NCBI GenBank assembly: GCA_017419065.1 | Contig: JAFOMB010000195.1 | Location: 1-19,482, forward strand | Source: Erysipelotrichaceae bacterium | GTDB taxonomy: Bacteria; Bacillota_I; Bacilli_A; Erysipelotrichales; Erysipelotrichaceae | Reading direction: 5' to 3' | Length of the DNA stretch: 19,482 nucleotides | Shown: piece by piece, positions 6,760 to 13,455 of the stretch | Layout of the letters: each line of letters starts with the position of its first letter | How positions within the stretch are numbered: the stretch's first letter is position 1 | Notes under the pieces: generated by a model | The model's input: only the letters and a program-made list of their open reading frames with translations | What the model was told of the DNA's origin: nothing | Databases searched by the model: none | Program-made: the position numbers and the translations under genes

Positions 6760-8736
6760 ATGAGTGAAAGCATCTTTAAATTAAAAAGCGAATATAAGCC
6801 TACCGGGGATCAGCCGGAGGCGATCAGAGAACTGGTCGAAGGACTTAGAGAAGGTAAGCACGAACAGGTCCTTCTGGGTGCTACCGGTACCGGTAAGACC
6901 TTTACCGTGGCCAACGTCATCCAGGAGATCGGAAAACCTACCCTGGTCTTCGCCCACAATAAAACACTGGCCGGACAGCTCTACAGCGAGTTCAAGGCCC
7001 TCTTCCCGGAGAACGCCGTCGAATACTTCGTCTCGAACTTCGACTTCTACCAGCCGGAGGCCTATGTCCCGAAGACGGATACCTATATCGAAAAGAATGC
7101 CGTCACCAATGACGAGATCGACATGTTACGAATGTCAGCCTACAACTCTCTCTTAGAGCGAAGAGATGTCATCGTCGTAGCTTCTGTTGCCTGTATCTAT
7201 GCCTCCTCCAACCCGAAGGACTATAAAGACATGTTTTTTACCCTGAAGGTCGGGGAGATCATCGAGAGACAGGAACTGATCAAAAGACTCGTGACGATGC
7301 AGTTCGTACGCAATGACTTCGACAGACAGAGAGGGACCTTTAAAGTTACCGGTGATGTCATCGAGATCTGTCCGGGACATACCGATCAGTTCATCATCAG
7401 AGTCGAGATGTTCGATGATGAAGTGGAGAGGATCACGGAAGTCGATCCGCTCACCTTCAACGTCCAGAACGGCTACCTCGTCTATTCCTTCTTCCCGGCT
7501 ACCGGCTATGCGAGAAAGGAAAGCGACATACTGATCGCCTGCGACGGCATCGAGAAGGAACTGGAAGAAAGACTGGAATACTTCAAGAAGGAAAACAAGC
7601 CTCTGGAATATGAAAGACTGGAACAGCGCTGCCGCTATGATCTAGAGGTCCTCCGGGAGATCGGTGTCTGTTCGGGTATCGAAAACTACTCCATGCATAT
7701 CGACCACAGAAAACCGGGAGAAAGACCGTACAACCTCTTCGACTACTTCGGAGATGACTTCCTGATCGTCGTCGATGAATCCCATGTATCGCTTCCTCAG
7801 ATCAGAGGCATGTATAACGGTGACAGAGCCAGAAAGCAGACCTTAGTGGATTACGGCTTCCGTTTACCGAGTGCATTGGAGAACCGTCCGATGACCTTTG
7901 AGGAATTCGAAGAAGTCAAGGCACCCCGTATCTATGTCTCCGCCACACCTGGCGATTATGAACTGGAGAAGGTCCACAATCACTTTGCGGAACAGATCAT
8001 CCGTCCGACAGGTCTCTTGGATCCGCTCATTGAAGTGCGGAAGACGGAGGACCAGATCGATGATCTCCTCTCAGAGATAAAGAAGCAGATCGATAAGAAT
8101 GAACGCACTCTGATCACGACACTGACGGTCAAGATGGCGGAAGACCTCACGGAATTCCTCAAGAAACAGGATCTCAAGGTCGCCTACCTTCACCATGAGA
8201 CCAAGACTCTGGAGAGAACAGAGATCATCCACGACCTCAGAGAAGGAAAATACGATGTCCTCGTCGGCATCAACCTTCTAAGAGAAGGCCTGGACTTACC
8301 GGAAGTCTCTTTGATCGCCATTCTCGATGCGGATAAGGAAGGCTTCTTACGTTCCGAGAGATCCCTCATCCAGACCATCGGACGTGCTGCCAGAAACGCC
8401 AACGGCCGGGTCATCATGTATGCGGATAAGATCACGGATTCCATGGAGAAGGCCATCACGGAGACTAACCGTCGAAGGACTATCCAGGATGCCTACAACA
8501 AGGAACACGGCATCACACCGAAGACCATCGTCAAGGAACTCAATGAAGTCATACGTTCCAAGGAGACCAAGGAGATGGCCAGCAAGTTCCGAGGCAAGAA
8601 GAAACATACGAAGGCAGAGAAGGAAAAACTCATGGCTTCGATCGAGAAGGAGATGCGCGAAGCTGCGAAGGCTCTCAACTTTGAAAGAGCTGCCGAACTC
8701 CGTGATATCCTATATGAATTGAAAGACGAAAAGTAA
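6760..8736 (+). CDS. uvrB: Excinuclease ABC subunit B
   Basis: A 658-residue UvrB of normal length. The N-terminus has the Walker A motif LLGATGTGKT at 38-47, followed by the damage-verification beta-hairpin region around YQPEAYVPKTDTYIEKNA. The helicase II motif is DESH in VVDESHVSLPQIRGMYNGD. Helicase motifs V and VI appear as LREGLDLPEVSLIAILDADKEG and QTIGRAARNANG. A C-terminal UVR domain (about residues 620-655, ALNFERAAELRDILYELK) binds UvrC. UvrB verifies the lesion after delivery by UvrA and recruits UvrC in nucleotide excision repair. The gene is flanked by terminators on both sides, so it is a single-gene unit; uvrA is not in this window. The start lacks a Shine-Dalgarno and sits six bases after a -10 hexamer. 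Confidence 0.98.
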   Translation: MSESIFKLKSEYKPTGDQPEAIRELVEGLREGKHEQVLLGATGTGKTFTVANVIQEIGKPTLVFAHNKTLAGQLYSEFKALFPENAVEYFVSNFDFYQPEAYVPKTDTYIEKNAVTNDEIDMLRMSAYNSLLERRDVIVVASVACIYASSNPKDYKDMFFTLKVGEIIERQELIKRLVTMQFVRNDFDRQRGTFKVTGDVIEICPGHTDQFIIRVEMFDDEVERITEVDPLTFNVQNGYLVYSFFPATGYARKESDILIACDGIEKELEERLEYFKKENKPLEYERLEQRCRYDLEVLREIGVCSGIENYSMHIDHRKPGERPYNLFDYFGDDFLIVVDESHVSLPQIRGMYNGDRARKQTLVDYGFRLPSALENRPMTFEEFEEVKAPRIYVSATPGDYELEKVHNHFAEQIIRPTGLLDPLIEVRKTEDQIDDLLSEIKKQIDKNERTLITTLTVKMAEDLTEFLKKQDLKVAYLHHETKTLERTEIIHDLREGKYDVLVGINLLREGLDLPEVSLIAILDADKEGFLRSERSLIQTIGRAARNANGRVIMYADKITDSMEKAITETNRRRTIQDAYNKEHGITPKTIVKELNEVIRSKETKEMASKFRGKKKHTKAEKEKLMASIEKEMREAAKALNFERAAELRDILYELKDEK

Positions 8737-8739
8737 GAC

Positions 8740-8769
8740 AAATGGCTCCCAAAAGGGAGCCATTTTTTT
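8740..8769 (+). terminator. Intrinsic terminator of uvrB
   Basis: An 11-bp perfect stem AAATGGCTCCC/GGGAGCCATTT (8740-8750, 8755-8765) with an AAAA loop is followed by T residues to 8769. It begins four bases after the uvrB stop codon. This is the strongest terminator in the window. Confidence 0.95.
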
Positions 8770-8773
8770 CGAA

Positions 8774-8782
8774 TGATATAAT
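8774..8782 (+). promoter_or_regulatory. Extended -10 promoter of the 8830 gene
   Basis: TGATATAAT is a perfect extended -10. Predicted transcription starts near 8789, leaving a leader of about 41 bases that carries a GGAGG at 8818-8822. The element sits directly after the uvrB terminator. Confidence 0.6.
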
Positions 8783-8829
8783 AGTAGTAACGAGGAAGAT
8801 AGAAATATCATAGAAATGGAGGTATTGTG

Positions 8830-9105
8830 ATGAAACATCTTTTACAAAGACTTAAAGAGATCGCTATGGCTCCTACCAGACTATACCGGTTTCTTGAGGA
8901 TACTCCTCTTTCAAAGGAAGATAAGAAGAAATATTCGATCGGAAGATATCTGCTGATCATTCCGCTTGCGGTGCTGTTATATCTGGCCTTCGCCATGCAG
9001 AGGAAGGTTCCTTTGGTGGTGTCTATGATCCTGTTATTACTGGTATTCCTGTTTTACTGGTATCTCAATGAACTGTATCTGAAGTATCTGGAGAAGAAAT
9101 TATGA
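8830..9105 (+). CDS. Small two-helix membrane protein of unknown function
   Basis: A 91-residue protein, not recognised. It has a basic cytoplasmic N-terminus (MKHLLQRLKEIAMAPTRLYRFL), then two hydrophobic segments at about 40-57 (YLLIIPLAVLLYLAFAM) and 61-80 (VPLVVSMILLLLVFLFYWYL), and a short charged tail ending LEKKL. A GGAGG at 8818-8822 lies seven bases before the ATG at 8830 and four before the GTG at 8827, so the ATG is preferred. Its stop overlaps the next gene's start as ATGA, so it is expressed with the lipoprotein. Both could form a small envelope unit, but there is no evidence of function. Confidence 0.75.
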   Translation: MKHLLQRLKEIAMAPTRLYRFLEDTPLSKEDKKKYSIGRYLLIIPLAVLLYLAFAMQRKVPLVVSMILLLLVFLFYWYLNELYLKYLEKKL

Positions 9106-9491
9106 TGAAGAAGCTGTTGCTGACCGTGTCCCTTATCCTTGTCCTTTGCGGATGCCGCTCTCATGACCTGAACTATCTTGAAAAGTACTTCGATATCTCT
9201 TTTGGAAAGTATGAGATCCTTTCAGAAGTACACCGTCCGGGAAGAGACTGGGGGTATATCTACACCGTTTCCTTTGAGGACGAAAGGATAGACGACGCCC
9301 TTGATCCCGACAACTTTGAACAGGGGTATACAGAGGGAGTCCGGGAACTCATCAGACTGATGAAAGGTGAGTGTCTCCCGGATGAGAAAGTCCGCAGCAT
9401 CCTGTATAAAAACAAAAAACTCGGTCATCAGCTGGCAGTCGTCTATGTGATCGATACAGGGGAGTATATCCTGTATTTCCAGACATTCTAA
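9102..9491 (+). CDS. Small putative lipoprotein, unknown function
   Basis: A 129-residue protein starting with a lipoprotein signal (MMKKLLLTVSLILVLCGC): a basic N-terminus, a hydrophobic core, and a lipobox LCGC with the lipidation cysteine at residue 18. Cysteine at the -2 position is unusual but tolerated. The mature part of about 110 residues is acidic and mixed alpha/beta in appearance, ending in a VVYVIDTGEYILYFQTF strand pair. No domain was recognised. The first ATG overlaps the upstream stop (ATGA) and has GGAG eight bases before it; the second ATG three bases later is also possible. It is probably an extracytoplasmic lipoprotein co-expressed with the upstream membrane protein. Confidence 0.75.
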   Translation: MMKKLLLTVSLILVLCGCRSHDLNYLEKYFDISFGKYEILSEVHRPGRDWGYIYTVSFEDERIDDALDPDNFEQGYTEGVRELIRLMKGECLPDEKVRSILYKNKKLGHQLAVVYVIDTGEYILYFQTF

Positions 9492-9507
9492 GATGAGGAC
9501 ATCTTTT
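9490..9507 (+). terminator. Weak possible terminator after the lipoprotein gene
   Basis: A 6-bp stem AAGATG/CATCTT (9490-9495, 9500-9505) with a four-base loop is followed by only a short T tract. It overlaps the stop codon of the lipoprotein gene. It may only weakly terminate. Confidence 0.35.
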
Positions 9508-9526
9508 ATAGATCGGAATTCAGCTT

Positions 9527-9543
9527 CGCAACAAAACGTTGCG
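9527..9543 (+). promoter_or_regulatory. Inverted repeat upstream of the XRE regulator, candidate operator
   Basis: CGCAAC and GTTGCG form a perfect 6-bp inverted repeat around a five-base AAAAC spacer. It lies about 50-70 bases before the XRE regulator gene, near its likely promoter (a GATAAT at 9566-9571 is the best -10 candidate). Its placement suits autoregulation by the encoded protein, which is inferred. Confidence 0.35.
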
Positions 9544-9595
9544 TGATAAATGAGGTGTTTTCCCTGATAATGAAATTGAAAGGAGGCCACCGGAG

Positions 9596-10270
9596 ATGAA
9601 TGCAGTCGCAGAGAATCTGAAAGCAATACGTACGAAAGCCGGATATACACAGGATGAACTGGCAGCGGAACTTCATGTGACCAGACAGACGATCAGCAGT
9701 TATGAGACCGGGCGCAGTGAGCCGGATATCGAAACGCTTACGAAGCTCTCTTCACTTCTTGGTGTAGAGGTATCAGAACTGATCGGGGGATCGAAAAAGC
9801 CTGTGTATCAGACGATGCAGAAGAAGTATGTGATCTGGTCTGTTGTGCTTGCGATCGTCGTTCTTGCGGGAATCGCCTCATGGCCGTGGCTCTATTCCTC
9901 CATAAACGAATATGCGAGGAGACAGTTTGCCTGGCTGCAGAAACAGATATTCCTGACATCGGTCGTGCCTGTTTCATTTGCGGCAGCCGGAGCACTTATC
10001 CCCTGTGCCCTTTCTCTGTGGAGAGACACTTCGATCAGAAGACCATGGCGGTATCTGCTGCTTGCACTGAGTGTTTGCGTCCTGGTTCCTTCGATCGGTA
10101 CTGCACTGCAGCTTCTGATATGGGGTGAAGCAGTGATGATCGAGACGGCATGGTTTCCCTTTATGTTCTGGTTTGGAAGGGAAGTCTACATTACGATCCT
10201 GCCGTTTCTCGGAGGAGCCTTTCTGTTTCTGGGTCTGAACAGAGAAAAGGAAGACCTTATTCAGGAATAA
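9596..10270 (+). CDS. XRE-family transcriptional regulator with membrane-spanning C-terminal domain
   Basis: A 224-residue protein. Residues 6-62 form a classic XRE/Cro helix-turn-helix (LKAIRTKAGYTQDELAAELHV followed by TRQTISSYETGRSEPDIETL), which binds DNA. From about residue 79 the protein has about four hydrophobic segments (VIWSVVLAIVVLAGIASW; VVPVSFAAAGALIPCAL; YLLLALSVCVLVPSIGTALQLL; and ITILPFLGGAFLFLGL), so the DNA-binding domain would be tethered to the membrane. The ligand or signal is unknown. GGAGG at 9582-9586 lies nine bases before the ATG. A strong terminator follows, so this is a single-gene unit. Such fused regulators are common in Bacillota. Codon use (more CTT and GCG-type codons) looks slightly unlike the core genes around it. 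Confidence 0.88.
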   Translation: MNAVAENLKAIRTKAGYTQDELAAELHVTRQTISSYETGRSEPDIETLTKLSSLLGVEVSELIGGSKKPVYQTMQKKYVIWSVVLAIVVLAGIASWPWLYSSINEYARRQFAWLQKQIFLTSVVPVSFAAAGALIPCALSLWRDTSIRRPWRYLLLALSVCVLVPSIGTALQLLIWGEAVMIETAWFPFMFWFGREVYITILPFLGGAFLFLGLNREKEDLIQE

Positions 10271-10295
10271 AGTATAAAGGACAGCTTCCTATTAC

Positions 10296-10346
10296 AGTTC
10301 CTTTCTTTCATCAGCGAAAACAGACTGATGATGAGAGGAACTTTTT
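10296..10346 (+). terminator. Intrinsic terminator of the XRE regulator gene
   Basis: AGTTCCT (10296-10302) pairs with AGGAACT (10336-10342), and CATCAG pairs with CTGATG closer to the loop, followed by a T run at 10342-10346. It faces the minus-strand terminator at 10362-10395. Confidence 0.75.
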
Positions 10347-10361
10347 ATTATCTGAATGTAT

Positions 10362-10395
10362 AAAAACACCCGCAGGACATTGTCCTGTGGGTGTT
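10362..10395 (-). terminator. Intrinsic terminator of the minus-strand P-loop gene operon
   Basis: A stem of about 14-15 bp with one G-T pair (AACACCC...GGACA and its complement, 10365-10395) is followed on the minus strand by TTTTT at 10366-10362. It ends the 10410-11545 operon. Confidence 0.85.
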
Positions 10396-10409
10396 AGATC
10401 AAACCGTTT

Positions 10410-10577
10410 TTAATCTTCCTTTCTCGAGGAGAGATAGAGAAGGATGAGCGTGGTCAGCAGGATGATGAGGAGGTAGGGAAGCGCCAGCTTCGATGATCTT
10501 CTCACCAGATAGTAGAGTCCGAAGATCCCGATCATGAGAATACCGATGATCAGGAAAGGGTAGTATTTCTTTTTCAT
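10410..10577 (-). CDS. Small two-helix membrane protein of unknown function
   Basis: A 55-residue protein (from MKKKYYPFLIIGILMIGIF to LLYLSSRKED) with two hydrophobic segments at about 7-24 and 32-50 joined by a short basic loop (VRRSSK). The ATG at 10577 overlaps the stop of the upstream P-loop gene as ATGA, which favours it over an in-frame GTG at 10595 that would add six residues. Shine-Dalgarno evidence is weak for both, so coupling to the upstream gene is likely. Nothing identifies the function. Its place in the operon suggests it could anchor or accompany the P-loop protein, which is only a guess. Confidence 0.6.
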   Translation of the reverse strand: MKKKYYPFLIIGILMIGIFGLYYLVRRSSKLALPYLLIILLTTLILLYLSSRKED

Positions 10578-11545
10578 TTCTTGTAGTTCTTCCACATCGT
10601 ATCGGTAGCGTCGTGGATGGATGCGGTGACTTCTCTGACCAGATCCTGATCCCAGGTCTTCGGATCATCTCTGAGGAAAGTCGTCTTGTCGACACGGTTG
10701 TCGAAGACACCGATCGGAAGATGGAAAGTACCGGAATCATTTCTGATCGTGATGGTATCTTCTACTTCGGATGTCTCTTTGAGGTACAGCATGTCGTCGC
10801 AGCCGTAGTCATACAGCATGACGCTTACCGGTGTCATGTGGTGGATGGAAGATCCCGGATCATTTGGATCATAGCGGGCTTCGTTCTTTCTTCTGGATTC
10901 TTCCGGTTCGACATAGACATATAAGATGGCTGCTCTTTCCAGGATGTCCTTCGAGAAATGACGCAGGGAGTACTGGTATCCAAACGGATCAGCTAACGGC
11001 ATCGTGGCACCGTCAGAGCCGCCTCTGGCCATTTCGATGACGATGGTCTTGTTTTCCATCGTATCCGGATAATCAGCCATCTTCTCTTCGACCATCTTCT
11101 TACAGTGGTCTTCGAGCTTTTCAACGAGGGCGTTATAGACTAAGGCCGGAAGTCTCATGATCCTCTCATCCATCCCGTTCTTGACAGCTGCTCTGTCGAT
11201 CTTCTTGAACTGGTAGTCGGCATAGGAAGAAGTCACGATCTTCTTCTTATGGATCATGTCTTCATAGTCTTCATTCAGCAGGTTGATGAGAGTACCCCAG
11301 TCTCTGCCGTCCAGGAACGGATTCTGTCCCGGATAGAAGAGAGGCTTCTGTCCCATGGCTTCCAGCTCCTCGTCGATCCTTCTCATGAGGAAGACGTACG
11401 GGAAGTCATCCAGCTGTAAGTTATCACCGATGTGGAAATCCTCTTTCAGTTTTTCAGCAGGGACGGTAGAGAGAAGCTTGCGTACTTCGGACTTGCCGCT
11501 GGCCGGAAGAGCTAAAAGCAGGACGACATCAAATATGTTGTTCAT
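10574..11545 (-). CDS. Uncharacterised P-loop (kinase-like) protein, 323 aa
   Basis: A soluble 323-residue protein with an N-terminal Walker A-like motif LALPASGKSEV (K18, S19). The usual first glycine of the loop is alanine 12. The next strongly patterned parts are LDDFPYVFLMRRIDEEL at 45-61, a FLDGRDWGTLINLLNEDYEDM block at 77-97, a SSYADYQFKK stretch, VIEMARGGSDGATMPLADPFGYQYSLRHFS at 169-198, and YVYVEPEESRRKNEARYDPNDP at 209-230, which looks like a kinase lid with paired arginines. This resembles nucleotide- or metabolite-kinase folds (strand, P-loop, lid) but I cannot name a substrate. It begins with a clear AAAGGAGA site and a TGGTAGAAT promoter. Its divergent neighbour rapZ is another P-loop protein. 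No break is visible. Confidence 0.8.
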   Translation of the reverse strand: MNNIFDVVLLLALPASGKSEVRKLLSTVPAEKLKEDFHIGDNLQLDDFPYVFLMRRIDEELEAMGQKPLFYPGQNPFLDGRDWGTLINLLNEDYEDMIHKKKIVTSSYADYQFKKIDRAAVKNGMDERIMRLPALVYNALVEKLEDHCKKMVEEKMADYPDTMENKTIVIEMARGGSDGATMPLADPFGYQYSLRHFSKDILERAAILYVYVEPEESRRKNEARYDPNDPGSSIHHMTPVSVMLYDYGCDDMLYLKETSEVEDTITIRNDSGTFHLPIGVFDNRVDKTTFLRDDPKTWDQDLVREVTASIHDATDTMWKNYKK

Positions 11546-11567
11546 GTGTTTTCTCCTTTACCTATCC

Positions 11568-11576
11568 ATTCTACCA
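11568..11576 (-). promoter_or_regulatory. Extended -10 promoter of the P-loop gene
   Basis: The minus strand reads TGGTAGAAT from 11576 to 11568. The predicted transcription start near 11561 gives a leader of about 16 bases containing the AAAGGAGA Shine-Dalgarno. It is divergent from the rapZ promoter. Confidence 0.55.
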
Positions 11577-11590
11577 TGACAGAGAAAAAG

Positions 11591-11621
11591 GAGAAGGAAG
11601 AAGTAAAAAGCCTTCCTTCTT
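11591..11621. repeat. Inverted repeat between the divergent P-loop gene and rapZ promoters
   Basis: AGAAGGAAG (11592-11600) and CTTCCTTCT (11612-11620) form a perfect 9-bp inverted repeat with an 11-base spacer. It lies just upstream of the rapZ -35 region and over the expected -35 of the minus-strand gene. It has no T run on the plus strand. It could be an operator or a hairpin; neither is proven. Confidence 0.4.
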
Positions 11622-11624
11622 CGT

Positions 11625-11653
11625 ATGGCACACCCGAAAGCGTGTTGTATAAT
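11625..11653 (+). promoter_or_regulatory. rapZ promoter (leaderless)
   Basis: A -35 ATGGCA (11625-11630, four of six consensus bases) and a perfect -10 TATAAT (11648-11653) are 17 bases apart. Six bases follow before the rapZ ATG at 11660, so transcription should begin at the start codon. No Shine-Dalgarno is present. Confidence 0.65.
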
Positions 11654-11659
11654 GAAACT

Positions 11660-12511
11660 ATGAAAAAACTAGTGATCATCAGCGGGATCTCCGGTGCCGG
11701 AAAGACGACAGCGGCGAATATCCTGGAAGACATGGGCTATCTGTGCATCGACCAGTATCCGGTCGAACTGCTGGATGAACTCATCGACCTCATACGGAGC
11801 GATAATACAGCCAAGTATCAGCACGTGGCTTTGACGATCCCGATCGTCGACCTGGAGAGATATGACAATCTCTTCCGCAACAGCGAGCTGAAACCGGTCC
11901 TCATCCTGATCGATGCTTCCGTACAGACCATCATCAACCGCTACAAGTTCACCAGACGTGTCCATCCTCTTCTGATTTCCAACAAGGCCAATTCCCTGAT
12001 AGAGGCCGTGGAGATCGAAAAGGGCATTTTAGAGAAGTTCCGTCTGGAGAATGCCTATGTGATCGATACGACAGCTCTCTCCCTCAAGGGCCACAAGGAA
12101 AAGCTCGATGCCATCCTGGGCTATGATGATTTCAACAATCTCTCCATCTCCTTCATCTCTTTCGGCTATAAGTACGGTGTCCCGGATGATGCCGACCTGG
12201 TCTTTGACGTCCGTATCCTGGATAATCCTTTCTATGTGAGCCGTTTAAAGAAGAAGACCGGCAATGAAAGAGCCGTCCAGAACTATGTCCTGAAGAACGA
12301 GAAGGGCGAAGAGTTCATGAAGAGACTCATTTCCTATATCGACTTTACCTTGGAAGCCTATGATATCGAGGAGAAGAGACATATCTCCATCTATATCGGC
12401 TGTACCGGCGGCATGCACAGAAGCGTGACCGTGGCCAATGCCTTATACAAACACTATAAGAAAAAATATCTGTGCTATGTACAGCACAGGGAACTGGATG
12501 AGAAAGTATGA
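11660..12511 (+). CDS. rapZ: RapZ-family nucleotide-binding protein (YvcJ)
   Basis: A 283-residue P-loop protein of typical RapZ length. Motifs: Walker A GISGAGKTT at 9-17, FTRRVHPL at 97-104, FGYKYGVPDDADLVFDVR at 168-185 with the NP motif (DNPFYV) at 189-193, and the C-terminal GCTGGMHRSV at 247-256. Enterobacterial RapZ is an RNA-binding adaptor tuning glucosamine-6-phosphate synthase; the Bacillus homologue YvcJ hydrolyses nucleotides and affects competence. In-frame sequence continues upstream to 11546, but family alignment and the TATAAT 6 bases before it fix the start at 11660. The motif usually seen as CxDNLP is CIDQYP here (residues 29-34). The stop overlaps yvcK as ATGA. It heads the rapZ-yvcK-whiA operon. 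Confidence 0.96.
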   Translation: MKKLVIISGISGAGKTTAANILEDMGYLCIDQYPVELLDELIDLIRSDNTAKYQHVALTIPIVDLERYDNLFRNSELKPVLILIDASVQTIINRYKFTRRVHPLLISNKANSLIEAVEIEKGILEKFRLENAYVIDTTALSLKGHKEKLDAILGYDDFNNLSISFISFGYKYGVPDDADLVFDVRILDNPFYVSRLKKKTGNERAVQNYVLKNEKGEEFMKRLISYIDFTLEAYDIEEKRHISIYIGCTGGMHRSVTVANALYKHYKKKYLCYVQHRELDEKV

Positions 12512-13455
12512 AGAATGTCGTCGTATTCGGAGGCGGACACGGCCTCTCCACTATCCTCAAAGGCATCAAGAATATCGAAGATATCAACATCTCTGCCATC
12601 GTAACTGTCGCTGATGACGGCGGTTCTACCGGCCGTATCCGCGAGTTCTACAATATCCCGGCCATGGGAGACATCAGGAACGTTTTAGTAGCTCTAAGCG
12701 ATGATGAATCGCTGTTTTCCGAGCTCATGGACTACCGTTTTGAGGGAGATGACAATAAGGACATCGTAGGACATTCCCTTGGAAATATAATATTGACAGC
12801 CCTGACACAGATGTCAGGATCTTTCATATCGTCTATCGAGACCGCTTCGAGATTACTCAAGGTCAAGGGACGCATCATCCCGTCTTCCCTGGAACCATTG
12901 ACCTTATATGCCCGCATGGATGACGATACCATCGTCAGAGGGGAAGCCAATATCCCGAGCTTTACCCATCACATCAAGGAGATCTTCTATGACCATGAAG
13001 CCAGGGCCTATGAAGGGGCCATCCAGGTCATAAAGGAAGCGGATATCATCATCTACGGGATAGGATCCCTGTATACTTCCATCATTCCGAATACCGTCAT
13101 CAAGGGTATCCGGGAAGCCATCCATGACAGCAAGGCCTTAAAGGTTTACTTCGGCAACTGTATGACACAGCCGAATGAGACATTCAGCTATGATCTCAAG
13201 GACCACGTCGAAGCTTTGAAGAAGCACGGCGGAGAGGTCGATATGGTGATACGGCACTGCGATGTCATACCGGATGAGATCTTAAAGAGATATCACGAAG
13301 AAAACAGTATCGAAGTCATCGATCACGGGGATACCGGTCTTCCGGTGTGGAACAGGGATCTATTGACCTTTGATCTCGATCTCGTACGCCATGATCCGTC
13401 CAAGATCAAAAGAGTCGTGGAGGAACTCGTGACATGTCCTTTACCTCAGAAGTAA
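12508..13455 (+). CDS. yvcK: YvcK/CofD-like family protein (gluconeogenesis factor)
   Basis: A 315-residue protein with the CofD-like fold signature: FGGGHGLSTILKG at 7-19, VTVADDGGSTGRIR at 32-45, IPAMGDIRN at 50-58, and a further GHSLGNIIL in the middle. YvcK binds UDP-sugars in Bacillus, is needed for growth on gluconeogenic carbon sources and supports cell shape and wall synthesis. It is cytoplasmic. The ATG at 12508 overlaps the rapZ stop by four bases, and its 3' end overlaps whiA by 22 bases, so translation of the three is coupled. Length and motifs are normal. Confidence 0.97.
   Translation: MKNVVVFGGGHGLSTILKGIKNIEDINISAIVTVADDGGSTGRIREFYNIPAMGDIRNVLVALSDDESLFSELMDYRFEGDDNKDIVGHSLGNIILTALTQMSGSFISSIETASRLLKVKGRIIPSSLEPLTLYARMDDDTIVRGEANIPSFTHHIKEIFYDHEARAYEGAIQVIKEADIIIYGIGSLYTSIIPNTVIKGIREAIHDSKALKVYFGNCMTQPNETFSYDLKDHVEALKKHGGEVDMVIRHCDVIPDEILKRYHEENSIEVIDHGDTGLPVWNRDLLTFDLDLVRHDPSKIKRVVEELVTCPLPQK

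Noticed and set aside
10399..10740. A 113-codon minus-strand open frame across the P-loop gene end
   Set aside because: It overlaps both better-supported minus-strand genes in another frame and has no domain.
11546..11659. An in-frame N-terminal extension of rapZ starting at 11546
   Set aside because: The extra 38 residues are K/E-rich and unlike RapZ proteins, which start just before the P-loop. The region holds the divergent promoters, and the TATAAT lies inside the extension.
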